Both the position numbers and the translations under genes were made by a program. From positions 1 through 64,000 of the forward strand of contig QCDO01000004.1 in assembly GCA_003278735.1 (NCBI GenBank): 64,000 bases of DNA. Direction: 5' to 3'. Below, in pieces: positions 22,411-33,429 of this stretch (its first letter is position 1; each line of letters opens with the position of its first letter). The notes beneath the pieces were generated by a model, which saw only the letters and a program-made list of their open reading frames with translations, had not been told where the DNA came from and did not search any database. The stretch is from Prochlorococcus sp. AG-355-J09. GTDB taxonomy: Bacteria; Cyanobacteriota; Cyanobacteriia; PCC-6307; Cyanobiaceae.

Positions 22411-23565
22411 TCAGTTATTTTCAACTGATTTTCTTAAGATTTGATCTTCATTAGGCAAGCGAAGCGTGACAGGTCCTAAAGGGTGTTTTGAATTTGGATA
22501 TATATTATGGTGATGATGATGGTGATTATGTTCATGATGATGAGGCTCAACATGTTCATGTTCTAGGTAATCTCCTTCTCTTAGGTTTGATTTTTCTTGA
22601 TTATGAGTTGGAATTTGATTTTGTATTTCACAAGCACCATTACATTCAGGATCACATAAATCACAGCTGATCCCCAAGCCCTCTACATGGTCATGTTGAC
22701 TTTCTTGTACCATTCCAACTTCTTTTTCAAAGCCAAATAAATTTGATCTATATTTACAAGTTGAGCAATTCATAGAATTCTTTCCTTCGTTATTAAGAAT
22801 CTCTTCAATCCTTTCTACAAAAGTATCGACCACATAAGACTGCGACGAAAGATATTTTGCATGTATAAATGAAATATTTGGATTATTAATCGCAACTAAA
22901 TCACTTTGCCTTTTTATTCTGGTGACAAGGACACCTGAGAAAAGAAAATAAGGGAAAATAATTATATTTTTATAACCAAGTCTCACAACATTTCTCAAGC
23001 CAGGTTCAACGAGAGGGAAAGTTACTCCAGAAAAAACTGTTTCACCCCACCCTAAACCAATACCCTCTACTATCATTCTCGTTATTTTTGAAACATTGGA
23101 ATTCGCATCTGGGTCAGAAGAGCCTCTACCAACAACTACTAATAATGATTCTTCAGGTTTGAGAGTATTATTTTGCTTAAATACATCTTTTACTCTTTCA
23201 CAAGCTGCACTAATCATTAAATTATTAATACCTAATTCTCTTCCATAAATTATTTCAATCCCTGTTTTACTTGAATAATTCATTAGCAAGCTAGGTATAT
23301 CGTTCTTTACATGGCCCGCAGCGAAAAGCATTGCGGGTATCGCAATTATTTTTTTTATTGAAAGATCTTTTAACTTGTCTAGAGCATCAACAATCGAAGG
23401 TTTAGCGAATTCCAAGAAACCATATTCAACTAAAAATTTTGGATATCTTTTTTGGATGAACTTAGTTAATTCTTGAAATTCAGTAATGGCTAATTTATTT
23501 CTACTCCCGTGTCCACAGATAAGTATTGCGACTTGATTATTTAACTTCGAATCTAAATTATCCAA
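22411..23565 (-). CDS. Sirohydrochlorin chelatase (CbiX/SirB type) with Cys- and His-rich C-terminus
   Basis: Inserts Co (B12) or Fe (siroheme) into sirohydrochlorin. Two CbiX-like halves are present: N-terminal VAILICGHGSRNKLA with the metal-binding His, and VVVGRGSSDPDAN. The last 100 residues carry CSTCKYR, CDLCDPECNGAC and a run of histidines (EPHHHEHNHHHHHH), probably a metal store or delivery tail. The track start at 23646 overlaps the divergent gene; TTG at 23565 (MDNLDSKLNNQVAIL) avoids this. Cobalt is the likelier metal given a B12-dependent nrdJ, but iron is not excluded. Confidence 0.8.
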   Translation of the reverse strand: MDNLDSKLNNQVAILICGHGSRNKLAITEFQELTKFIQKRYPKFLVEYGFLEFAKPSIVDALDKLKDLSIKKIIAIPAMLFAAGHVKNDIPSLLMNYSSKTGIEIIYGRELGINNLMISAACERVKDVFKQNNTLKPEESLLVVVGRGSSDPDANSNVSKITRMIVEGIGLGWGETVFSGVTFPLVEPGLRNVVRLGYKNIIIFPYFLFSGVLVTRIKRQSDLVAINNPNISFIHAKYLSSQSYVVDTFVERIEEILNNEGKNSMNCSTCKYRSNLFGFEKEVGMVQESQHDHVEGLGISCDLCDPECNGACEIQNQIPTHNQEKSNLREGDYLEHEHVEPHHHEHNHHHHHHNIYPNSKHPLGPVTLRLPNEDQILRKSVENN

Positions 23566-23612
23566 TTTCGAGTGATTACTTATACCATAATAGTAAAGAA
23601 CAATATCACGTA

Positions 23613-24899
23613 GTGAAAAATAATAATAACTTGCTTGAAGTTCCAAATATTAACTCAAAGGATGCAAAATTAAAAAAATTAATTTACGAAGTGAATGATT
23701 ACTTATTTTGTGAGAATTACTATTCTAAGGAAAAATTCGAACACCTATGCGTATGTAGTGGAGGTACAACCTCTAGTTGTGCAAAGAATGGTTTTACAAC
23801 TCTTGATCTAAGAAAAAATCACAGCAAAATTCACCTAGATAGAAAAACCAATTTAGTAACAATTGGAGGGGGAGTAATAATGGGGGATCTAATAAATTAT
23901 CTACAAAAACATAATCGAAGTTTTCCAATCGGACTTTCTAAACTTCCTGGAGCAGGCTATATACTTACTGGTGGAGTAAGCCCGCTCAGTAGAGCCTACG
24001 GATTAGCCATTGATAATATTGAATCAATTAAAGGTTTCTTGGGTAATGGCACATTTATCTCTTTAAAAAAAAATCAAATAACTCCAGAAGAACAATTGAT
24101 TTGGGAAGCAATTAAAGGCGCAGCACCCTTTTTCTCAATTATTACCGAAATAGAACTTAAAACTATCCAATCTAATCCAATTAAGGTTATTGAAGGATTT
24201 GTAAATCTAAATGAACTTTCAGAAATAATAAAACTATCAGAGGAATTTCCAGAAAATATTAGTCTTCAATGGATTTATGCCCAAAAAATTTACATATATA
24301 TTTTTGCTGAACTCAAAAATAATTTAGAGGATAAAAGAACAGTAGAATACCTAATGCTTCTAGACAAATTTCCTGCTCTAGAAAAACATTTTTATGAGAA
24401 CTTTAACAAGATAAATTTCTTCCCAAAGGAATTGAATTTGTATGAGCTGAATGCAAATAACCATTCTGAGGTAATTAGTCTTCTTGGAGAAGATTTAAAA
24501 AATGATATCCCAATTTTCATAAAATGTTTGGATGAAATAATGGATAATAAACCTAATAATTCCTGTTATATTGCTTCTCAACAATTAGGTTGCAAAACTA
24601 AAAAGTTAAATCATGGTCATGGCTCAAGCTTTTTTGTTCATAGAAAAAGTACTTGGAAACCATGGATATATGCATCGTGGAAAAAAAATGATCTTCAAGA
24701 AAAAGAAGTCGCTCTGGAATGGATTTATAAATCGTGGAGCAAGCTAAAAAAGTTCTATCCAAATATTCACTTAGCCCAATTGCATAATCATTTGGATTCA
24801 CATGAGGAAGAAGTTACATTAGCCTTTGGAAATAGAATAAATCAATTAAAAACTTTAAAGAATATTTTTGACCCACAAGGTATTTTGCCTCCTTTATAA
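23613..24899 (+). CDS. FAD-linked oxidase (FAD_binding_4 type)
   Basis: 428 aa from GTG at 23613; the track start at 23526 would overlap the divergent chelatase gene. The PP-loop region VCSGGTTSSCAKNG, GGGVIMGDLINYL and LPGAGYILTGGVSPLSRAYG are typical of the FAD domain of p-cresol methylhydroxylase/BBE-type oxidases. The C-terminal region ends NRINQLKTLKNIFDPQGIL, also typical of the family. Substrate unknown. A bicovalent-flavin Cys is not identified. Confidence 0.8.
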   Translation: MKNNNNLLEVPNINSKDAKLKKLIYEVNDYLFCENYYSKEKFEHLCVCSGGTTSSCAKNGFTTLDLRKNHSKIHLDRKTNLVTIGGGVIMGDLINYLQKHNRSFPIGLSKLPGAGYILTGGVSPLSRAYGLAIDNIESIKGFLGNGTFISLKKNQITPEEQLIWEAIKGAAPFFSIITEIELKTIQSNPIKVIEGFVNLNELSEIIKLSEEFPENISLQWIYAQKIYIYIFAELKNNLEDKRTVEYLMLLDKFPALEKHFYENFNKINFFPKELNLYELNANNHSEVISLLGEDLKNDIPIFIKCLDEIMDNKPNNSCYIASQQLGCKTKKLNHGHGSSFFVHRKSTWKPWIYASWKKNDLQEKEVALEWIYKSWSKLKKFYPNIHLAQLHNHLDSHEEEVTLAFGNRINQLKTLKNIFDPQGILPPL

Positions 24900-24929
24900 G
24901 GTAACTTCATAATTATAAAGAAAATTAAA

Positions 24930-26495
24930 ATGTCAAATTCCTCAAGATATTTATCTAAAAATTGGTTAGATGATCCAAAGTCAAATATTCTCTCTGGCTT
25001 AGTTGTTGCTTTCGCAATGATTCCAGAAGCAATTGCTTTTTCAGGTATAGCTGGTGTAGATCCTAAAGTTGGCCTTTTTGGTGCATTTTGCTTATCTATA
25101 ACAATTGCGATTGTTGGAGGAAGAAGGGGCATGATCACTTCTGCCACAGGTTCAACAGCTCTTTTGATGACTGGACTTGTTGCCTATGGAGAATCACAAG
25201 CCCCAGGATTAGGGGTCCCATATCTTATTGCAGCTGGAATATTAACTGGAATTTTCCAAATTCTTTGGGGATATTTAAGACTTGCCTACCAAATGCGCTT
25301 CGTGCCAACAGGAGTATTAAGTGGATTTGTAAATGCACTCGCACTTTTAATATTTCAAGCACAACTTCCTCAGTTAGGAATAGGTATTAAAGAATCAAAA
25401 GAATTAGTTGAACAAACTTTAAGTCAATATCCAGTTAACTCTCAGATTCCAGTAGTTTGGATCCTTGTAATCCTAGGATTAGTAATTATCTATGGGCTTC
25501 CAAAAATCACAAAAGTAATCCCATCTCAACTTATCGCAATAGTAGTAATAACTCTTATAAGCATATTCTTTAATCTAGATGTCCCAACAGTTAGCGATTT
25601 AGGTAAATTACCTGATGGATTACCAAGTATTTCTCTTCCTTTTGGATCAATAGAAAATGGAAAAGTACCTTTTAGTCTTGAAACATTAGGGATAATTTTG
25701 CCAACCTCACTTGCGATATCTCTCGTGGGTTTAATGGAAACCTTTTTAACTCAAGACATTTTAGACGATGTAACTGATACAAGTTCTAATAAAAATAAAG
25801 AGGCAAGAGGACAGGGGATCGCAAATATTGTGGCATCTTTATTTGGTGGAATGGCTGGATGTGCCTTAGTTGGGCAATCTGTAATGAATACTGAGAATGG
25901 AGGTAAATCAAGATTATCAACCCTCTCCTCAGGTATATCACTCTTAATTATGATCATCCTATTGAAGTCTTGGATTGGAGCAATACCTATGGCTGCTTTA
26001 GTGGCAATAATGATAACGATCGCAATAAGTACGGCAGATATAAATGGATTAAAAAATATCAGAAAGATACCTAAAAGCGATACCGCAGTCATGCTTATGA
26101 CTTTTGCAGTTACTATGCTTACGAAACCTCATAATCTTGCACTTGGAGTTATTGCCGGAGTTGCACTAGCTGCAATTCTTTTCAGCAGAAAAGTTGCAAA
26201 AGTCATAACTGTCTCAAGAGCAAAAGAAAATAATTTAACTACCTACAAAGTAAAAGGACAATTATTTTTTGTAAGTAAAATTTATTTTTTACAAGGATTT
26301 GATATTTATGAACATCCAGAAAATATAGTAATTGACATGTCTTTAGCTCATATTTGGGATCAAAGTGGCGTTGTTGCTCTTGAGCAAATTATTAGAAAAT
26401 TCCAGAATGGTGGTTCCAAAGTTGAAATTTTAGGATTAAATAAAGAAAGTCTTAACTTATTTGAAAGACTTGGTGGCGTAAATAGCTCTCATTAA
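24930..26495 (+). CDS. SulP-family anion permease (sulfate or bicarbonate), BicA-like
   Basis: 521 aa with 10-14 membrane segments. Early motif LSGLVVAFAMIPEAIAFSGI (about 20-40) is the SulP signature; later GGMAGCALVGQSVMN. The C-terminal 100 residues form a STAS domain (NIVIDMSLAHIWDQSGVVAL). In cyanobacteria this branch includes the Na+-dependent bicarbonate transporter BicA, but sulfate cannot be excluded by sequence alone. It stands 30 bp after the FAD oxidase gene. Confidence 0.85.
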   Translation: MSNSSRYLSKNWLDDPKSNILSGLVVAFAMIPEAIAFSGIAGVDPKVGLFGAFCLSITIAIVGGRRGMITSATGSTALLMTGLVAYGESQAPGLGVPYLIAAGILTGIFQILWGYLRLAYQMRFVPTGVLSGFVNALALLIFQAQLPQLGIGIKESKELVEQTLSQYPVNSQIPVVWILVILGLVIIYGLPKITKVIPSQLIAIVVITLISIFFNLDVPTVSDLGKLPDGLPSISLPFGSIENGKVPFSLETLGIILPTSLAISLVGLMETFLTQDILDDVTDTSSNKNKEARGQGIANIVASLFGGMAGCALVGQSVMNTENGGKSRLSTLSSGISLLIMIILLKSWIGAIPMAALVAIMITIAISTADINGLKNIRKIPKSDTAVMLMTFAVTMLTKPHNLALGVIAGVALAAILFSRKVAKVITVSRAKENNLTTYKVKGQLFFVSKIYFLQGFDIYEHPENIVIDMSLAHIWDQSGVVALEQIIRKFQNGGSKVEILGLNKESLNLFERLGGVNSSH

Positions 26496-26500
26496 AAAAG

Positions 26501-27391
26501 TTAATTAAGACTAACTTGTTGATAACAAAACCAAAGCCATTGCTGAAAAAGCAAATTCCTATGAGATCTCCAAGCGGTTTTTGAGCTATTAAGATCAAAA
26601 TTTTCAGGAGGAGGAACATCTCCCTTTTCTTTGTCTCTTTCAATTTCACTAATAATTCTATGCACCGTATATTCAGGATGACCTAAATGCATAAGTTGTT
26701 TTTGATCATTAGATTCAAATATTGTGTATCCAACGTTTTCTCCATAAGCCAACAAATTCAATTTCCCTTCTTTTTGGGCCTTCTCCATTTCCAAATCTGG
26801 TAATCCAGCAAATCTACTTTGAGGACAAATAAATTCATCATCTTGTGTACCCATCAAAGGGTGTCCAGGAACAAGACTTTTTAAAGGGAATACTCCAAAT
26901 AATTTCCTATCAAAAACTTTCTTATCAACCCCTGCCAAATAAGCCAGCGCAAAGCCAGCCCAACATAATCCAAGAGTACTCGCACAAGAACTTCTGGCTT
27001 CATTTACAATTTTCACAAATTCCTCCCAATACTTGACCTGCTCAAAGGCTAGGTGCTCAATAGGTGCTCCAGTAATAATGATTCCATCTAACGGTTCTGG
27101 ATTATTTGCTTCTTCCCAAGTAATGTATAGATTATTCAGATGATTAAGATCCCATGTTTTATAAGAGTGAGTTTTAAGCTTTATCCAAACTGGTTCAATT
27201 TGAAGAGGAGATAAACCAAGTGGGTGTAGTAAGTTAAATTCATACTGCTTGCCAAGAGGCATGATATTTAAAATACCAATCCTAAGAGGACGTATATCCT
27301 GTCTTTTTGCCAATTCTGGTTCGATCCAAGATATATGATTTTTCTCAACATCACTAATCTTGTGATAGTTACTAGGAATTATTAAAGCCAA
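26501..27391 (-). CDS. metA: Homoserine O-acyltransferase (MetA type)
   Basis: 296 aa. First step of methionine synthesis from homoserine. The glutamine-amidotransferase-like fold shows nucleophile Cys in TLGLCWAGFALAYL, and His/Glu in LMHLGHPEYTVHR. GIIITGAPIEHLAFEQVKYW matches MetA. Acyl donor (acetyl or succinyl) cannot be read with certainty; its neighbour uses O-acetylhomoserine, so acetyl is likely. It lies 13 bp downstream of metY on the same strand, in one operon. Confidence 0.92.
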   Translation of the reverse strand: MALIIPSNYHKISDVEKNHISWIEPELAKRQDIRPLRIGILNIMPLGKQYEFNLLHPLGLSPLQIEPVWIKLKTHSYKTWDLNHLNNLYITWEEANNPEPLDGIIITGAPIEHLAFEQVKYWEEFVKIVNEARSSCASTLGLCWAGFALAYLAGVDKKVFDRKLFGVFPLKSLVPGHPLMGTQDDEFICPQSRFAGLPDLEMEKAQKEGKLNLLAYGENVGYTIFESNDQKQLMHLGHPEYTVHRIISEIERDKEKGDVPPPENFDLNSSKTAWRSHRNLLFQQWLWFCYQQVSLN

Positions 27392-27404
27392 TAAATCTCC
27401 TTTC

Positions 27405-28748
<1,344 letters not shown>

Positions 28749-28804
28749 CTATTATCTATTTAACTTAAAAAAGTCCCAAAAAAAAACAAAAAAAAGATAA
28801 ATAT

Positions 28805-29464
28805 TTATAAATCCTTTTTTAATGAAGGGTAATTATCCATCATATATAAACTCAAATCCTCTTTTATCGCAGATCTGAGTTTCTCAATATTTGCAGAATC
28901 TATTATTGGAAAAGTTTTATTAGCTTCAGGATCTTTTTCAGTAATTGATTTCCAATTCTTACTAACATTTTTTTCAGAGTTGTTTAGAACATCATCAAAA
29001 TTGAAAACCTTATCGTTGTTTTTAGCTTCAAATTCACTAAAAGCTTTGTTAATGAGCTCCTTTCTATTTTCAAATAGATTTTTGGCTTTTATAGTATCTG
29101 TAAGACCCATATCTGGTTTTAATTCTTTTAGAAGTTTTATTTCCTCTTCAATTAAGATTTTCCAAACACCATGTTTATTTTTTGGAAGATTAGAATTACT
29201 AAAAATATTAATTTCATCGAGGTAAAAATTTAACCATAAATAATATGATTTTTCCTCAATAGTTTTTTTAATTGATATCTTTTTATTTTGTATCTTTGGG
29301 AGTAACTTTTCTGCCTTCTTTAAAAACTGTCTGTCTTCTCTTTCTAAATTTATTAAACCCCATCTTTGACTGTAGTCCCATAAATCTTCGTATCTTGTTA
29401 AGTCTTCTTGATTCCAACCAAGAGCTTTCAGTTCATGAGAACGATGTGATAATTCCTTTTTCAA
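28805..29464 (-). CDS. Conserved helical protein, unknown
   Basis: 219 aa, highly charged and helical. The N-terminus has LSHRSHELKALGWNQEDL and YEDLWDYSQRWGLINLE, a Trp-rich motif; the rest is low in hydrophobics. No signal peptide or membrane segment. No family recognised. It is 71 bp upstream of metY on the same strand, but any link to methionine is unsupported. Confidence 0.55.
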   Translation of the reverse strand: MKKELSHRSHELKALGWNQEDLTRYEDLWDYSQRWGLINLEREDRQFLKKAEKLLPKIQNKKISIKKTIEEKSYYLWLNFYLDEINIFSNSNLPKNKHGVWKILIEEEIKLLKELKPDMGLTDTIKAKNLFENRKELINKAFSEFEAKNNDKVFNFDDVLNNSEKNVSKNWKSITEKDPEANKTFPIIDSANIEKLRSAIKEDLSLYMMDNYPSLKKDL

Positions 29465-29555
29465 AAAAACCTTTTAAAACCATAATAATTCTAACCCCGC
29501 GATCAAGATTAGTAAATAAATGAAGAACTTAGCTTTTTAAAAATTAAATAAATTA

Positions 29556-31064
29556 TCAATTATTAAAATAACTATTGATAATTTTCAATACATTGATGTA
29601 GCTTGGATAATTTTTATAAATTTGATCACTACATTCATTTTTTATTAGATCGTTTTTATCTTTTTCAATGAACAATTTCTTATAAAGTTTTTCTATATCA
29701 TTAAAAAGATAATCTCCTTTTAATTTTTCATTAAGTTCTAAAGATAATTCAGATTTCACAGATTCTTGACAAAAATTAGTGATCTCTTCAGAACTAATTA
29801 AAACCTTATAAATTTCTTTTTTTTCTTCTGAATTAGCATTAAAGCATAAATAAATAAGATTAATCATTGAACAATTATTATTTTTGATTTTGAATTCTTT
29901 ATAAATATCTGGCCAAAATTTTAGAGATTTTAAACCTTCTAAACCTCCTTGACTGAGAGAGCATTTATTACACCAATTTACAAATTCTGAGACATCTTTT
30001 GGACATCTATTGAGTTGCAAAAGCATATCTGATAAAACTTGTCCTGCTTGAAAATTACGTGTTGGTTTTCCTTCAGTTGGTAGAGTCATACTCCCTAAGA
30101 CATCAGCCTTAACAGCATTTAATTGAGAAAAAGTATAATCTCCTTTTTCACAAAATTTATCATTAATTATTTCCTTTGCACTAATTATTTCTTCACCATA
30201 ACCAAGCTCTTTTAATGAAAGATGTTTATTTTCTAATTTATATTCTTTTCTAACTTGTAATGATACTGATGCGGCCTGATCTAAACATTGAGTTAACAAA
30301 ATTGTATTAATGCTAGGTAGCATTCCTGGCTTATCGGAATGAAAGTTATTTACAAAACCTGCAAATATGGATGAGATATTTTTTATTGATTTTATATATT
30401 GACATTCAATATTATGAACTCCAGGAGAAACTTGAATTTTCGGGGACAATTGATTCAAAATGCGAGCTCCTATTAAAGCAGTAAGGGCATTAGGATGGCA
30501 GAAATTTGCGGTAAAACTATCATGAGGATTTCGTAAAGCTCCGTGACGATGAAATCCTGTAAAAAAAGCTAAATTGGGATATTTATTACATAGAATAAAA
30601 GGGTTTTTACTTTTATTGTCAACGCAAAAAGAACCGACGAGACAGCCAAGAACCACATTTTCTCTTTTTAAAGTTTTTCTAAGTTCTAAAGCATTTTTAA
30701 CATCATTTTTTATGTGATTACTGTTTGAAGCAAGAATAACTATCTCGCATTCCACGAGAAGATCTTTTAAATCAAAAGGCTTTCTTTTCCCCTCTGAAAA
30801 ATAATGTCCCATTCTCTTAATCTTTTCAATAATCTCATTATCCATATCTGAAAGAACATCATTTGAGAAAGCACCTAACAAATCTCTATCTTCTCTAGGA
30901 GCTAAGAGAATATTATTTGATTTTCCATGCATAGCACAGTTGTATGCTAATGAAGCAGGATATAAACCAACACTGTAGAATCCAACTTTGCTGTTCTCTA
31001 TATTTTCAATCAATGAATAAAAATATTTTTCATCATTTATGTTTTCTATGAAATTATTCTTCAT
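29556..31064 (-). CDS. Glycerol-3-phosphate-dehydrogenase-like NAD(P) protein, substrate uncertain
   Basis: 502 aa, longer than GpsA. The N-terminus is a Rossmann-like unit with a degenerate glycine motif (VGFYSVGLYPASLAYNCA) and a dinucleotide-type LLVECEIVILASNSNHI. The middle has GFHRHGALRNPHDSFTANFC. It diverges from the stpA-like gene across a 164-bp shared promoter region. If it supplies glycerol-3-phosphate it would fit glucosylglycerol synthesis, but the motif is weak and this remains a guess. An octopine/opine-type dehydrogenase is an alternative. Confidence 0.45.
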   Translation of the reverse strand: MKNNFIENINDEKYFYSLIENIENSKVGFYSVGLYPASLAYNCAMHGKSNNILLAPREDRDLLGAFSNDVLSDMDNEIIEKIKRMGHYFSEGKRKPFDLKDLLVECEIVILASNSNHIKNDVKNALELRKTLKRENVVLGCLVGSFCVDNKSKNPFILCNKYPNLAFFTGFHRHGALRNPHDSFTANFCHPNALTALIGARILNQLSPKIQVSPGVHNIECQYIKSIKNISSIFAGFVNNFHSDKPGMLPSINTILLTQCLDQAASVSLQVRKEYKLENKHLSLKELGYGEEIISAKEIINDKFCEKGDYTFSQLNAVKADVLGSMTLPTEGKPTRNFQAGQVLSDMLLQLNRCPKDVSEFVNWCNKCSLSQGGLEGLKSLKFWPDIYKEFKIKNNNCSMINLIYLCFNANSEEKKEIYKVLISSEEITNFCQESVKSELSLELNEKLKGDYLFNDIEKLYKKLFIEKDKNDLIKNECSDQIYKNYPSYINVLKIINSYFNN

Positions 31065-31228
31065 TTTTGGAAATTCTTGATAATTTTTTTTAATTTCTTA
31101 CCCTTAACAACATTTTTCTACATTAAAGCAATTTTTGACCATAGCAAATTATTTATTGTAAATATTGAATTTTTTAATTTATAATTTCACATAAAAGAAG
31201 TTTAATAAAAAAAGAAATAATTACAAAT

Positions 31229-32449
31229 ATGAAATATATGGCAAATAATTTAAAGGTACAAAAACAATTAATTTATTCACAAAATATCTTATTTATTCAA
31301 GACATTGACGGAGTTTGTATCCCTCTTGTTAAAGATCCAATGACTAGAGAGTTAGAATCAAAATATATTTATGCAGTAAAAGAATTTGCCGAGGAATTCT
31401 TTGTATTAACTTGCGGTGAACATGAAGGCCCAAGAGGAGTTAACAGAATAATAGAAAGAAGTATAGGTAGCACTACTGAGCCTAAAAACAAAGAGCTATA
31501 TTTAAGAGGTTTAGCTGCCTGTGGAGTAGAGTATCAAGACAACAATGGTCAAATAAGTTTTGAAGGAGTCTCAGAAAAAGAACTAAATTTTCTATCAAAA
31601 GTACCTAGTTTAATAAGACCAAAATTTAATTTCATAGTTAAGAATATTTTTCCTGAACTTAGCCAAGAAGATATCAATTTTCACGCAGTAAAATCAATAT
31701 GTGAAACACGCTTCTCGCCAACGATTAATTTCAATAGTCTATTTGATTTAGTTCATACAGATTCAGATAAAAGAAAGCTTATTCAAGTTAGTTTTGAAAA
31801 AATGATGAATGAAATCATTTTAAAAGCTGAATCCGAAGGCTTCAAAAACTCATTTTTCCTTCATATTTCACCAAATTTAGGTAATAAAAATGGTAGAGAA
31901 ACAATTAAACTTTCTTCTCAAGATGATATTGGATCAACAGACATACAACTTCTTATTAAAGGAGCAGTAAAAGATTCTGGAGTTTTATTTCTTTTAAATA
32001 AATTTATTGCGGATAAAACTGGTAAAGCTCCTTTTGGAAGAAATTTTAATTTTAGAAACTCTCCAAACTCTATCACGGAAAAAATTGATTTATGCAAAAG
32101 AACTATTCAAAAAAAAGATATGCCCATGATTGTAGGAGTTGGTGACACAGTCACATCAAAAAAAAATAATGATCAAAAAAGTTATTTAAGAGGAGGAAGT
32201 GATAGATCTTTTCTAGAATTAATACAAATATTAGGTAATGAATTTGGGATTAAAAATAAAATAATTTTTGTAGATAGTAGTTCTGGTGAAGTTGAAAGAC
32301 CCTCTACAAAAAAAACTGGTTTAATAGGGATCAGTGATGTTTATGACAACTTAAAGTTTGACATAGTTTTTAAAAATGGTCCTAAAGAATACATAAGTTG
32401 GTTTATTGAACTTGCTAGCAAGAGATCAAACTTTAAAAAAAATAGTTGA
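31229..32449 (+). CDS. stpA: Glucosylglycerol-3-phosphate phosphatase-like protein
   Basis: 406 aa. HAD-like start ILFIQDIDGVCIPLVKDP (DxD nucleophile/acid), large cap, and late motifs MIVGVGDTVTS and GGSDRSFLEL that fit an acidic metal-binding motif. This arrangement matches cyanobacterial StpA, which removes phosphate in osmolyte glucosylglycerol synthesis. No ggpS synthase is in the window, so the substrate may differ. ATG at 31229 is followed by a second ATG three codons on. Confidence 0.65.
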   Translation: MKYMANNLKVQKQLIYSQNILFIQDIDGVCIPLVKDPMTRELESKYIYAVKEFAEEFFVLTCGEHEGPRGVNRIIERSIGSTTEPKNKELYLRGLAACGVEYQDNNGQISFEGVSEKELNFLSKVPSLIRPKFNFIVKNIFPELSQEDINFHAVKSICETRFSPTINFNSLFDLVHTDSDKRKLIQVSFEKMMNEIILKAESEGFKNSFFLHISPNLGNKNGRETIKLSSQDDIGSTDIQLLIKGAVKDSGVLFLLNKFIADKTGKAPFGRNFNFRNSPNSITEKIDLCKRTIQKKDMPMIVGVGDTVTSKKNNDQKSYLRGGSDRSFLELIQILGNEFGIKNKIIFVDSSSGEVERPSTKKTGLIGISDVYDNLKFDIVFKNGPKEYISWFIELASKRSNFKKNS

Positions 32450-32489
32450 CTTTTTAAGTTTCGAATGACAGTTTATAAATAATAGATTC

Positions 32490-33422
32490 ATGAAAGAAAA
32501 ATTCCCCTCAATATATAAAGAAACTATAGAAACATTGCAAATTAACATAGGTTATAAATGCAATCAGGCTTGTAAGCATTGTCATGTCAATTCGAGTCCC
32601 CTAAGGACTGAAAAGATGTCCAATGAAATGATATCTCTTATCCCAAAGATAATTGAAAAATACAAAATCAAGACTTTAGATATTACAGGTGGTGCACCAG
32701 AACTCCACCCAGAATTTAAAAACCTAATAACCAGTTTGAGCACAAAACAAATTGATATTATTGATAGGTGCAATTTGACAATTTTTTTTGAAAAAGGTTA
32801 TGAAGATCTTCCACAATTTCTAGCAAAAAATAAAGTGATAGTAACTGCTTCTCTACCGTGTTATGAAAAAAATAATGTTGATTATCAGAGGGGTTTTGGA
32901 GTTTTTGAAAAAAGTATTAATGCCATAAAAATTCTTAATGATTTAGGCTATGGAAAGAAAGAAAATGAATTACAATTAAATCTTGTTTATAATCCTGTAA
33001 GCCCAATTCTTCCACCTTCTCAGGAAATATTAGAGAAGGATTATAAAAAAATACTATTTGAAAAATACAATATCGTTTTTAATAATTTATACACAATAAC
33101 TAATATGCCAATAAATAGATATGAAGAATCTCTTAGAAGAGAAGGGAAACTAAATGCTTATTGCAAATTACTAAAAGAAAATTTTAATGAAAAAAATTTA
33201 GAAAATCTTATGTGTAAAAAGACAATTAGCGTAAATTGGCTTGGAGAAATTTATGATTGTGACTTTAACCAACAGATAAATTTCCGAGAGAATAAAGGAC
33301 CAAAGACACTTTTTGATCTATTGGATAAATCATTTAATTTTAACTACGAGGTAGCTGTAAAAGAACATTGTTTTGCCTGTACTGCGGGTGCAGGGTCAAG
33401 TTGTGGAGGGACTTTAAGTTAA
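32490..33422 (+). CDS. arsS: ArsS-type radical SAM protein (arsenosugar biosynthesis family)
   Basis: 310 aa. The radical SAM cluster is CNQACKHC (CxxxCxxC) near residue 18, followed by ITGGAPELHP (SAM-binding). The C-terminal region has CDFNQQ and CFACTAGAGSSCGG, a Cys-rich end typical of the ArsS/DUF3641 family. ArsS is placed after ArsM in arsenosugar formation. It stands 40 bp after the stpA-like gene, a possible operon, and converges on fur. No arsM is visible here, so arsenic involvement is family inference. Confidence 0.75.
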   Translation: MKEKFPSIYKETIETLQINIGYKCNQACKHCHVNSSPLRTEKMSNEMISLIPKIIEKYKIKTLDITGGAPELHPEFKNLITSLSTKQIDIIDRCNLTIFFEKGYEDLPQFLAKNKVIVTASLPCYEKNNVDYQRGFGVFEKSINAIKILNDLGYGKKENELQLNLVYNPVSPILPPSQEILEKDYKKILFEKYNIVFNNLYTITNMPINRYEESLRREGKLNAYCKLLKENFNEKNLENLMCKKTISVNWLGEIYDCDFNQQINFRENKGPKTLFDLLDKSFNFNYEVAVKEHCFACTAGAGSSCGGTLS

Positions 33423-33429
33423 AAACCTG

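Noticed and set aside
22488-22670. 60-aa plus-strand ORF rich in Asp/His
   Set aside because: Antisense of the His-rich chelatase tail; low-complexity shadow.
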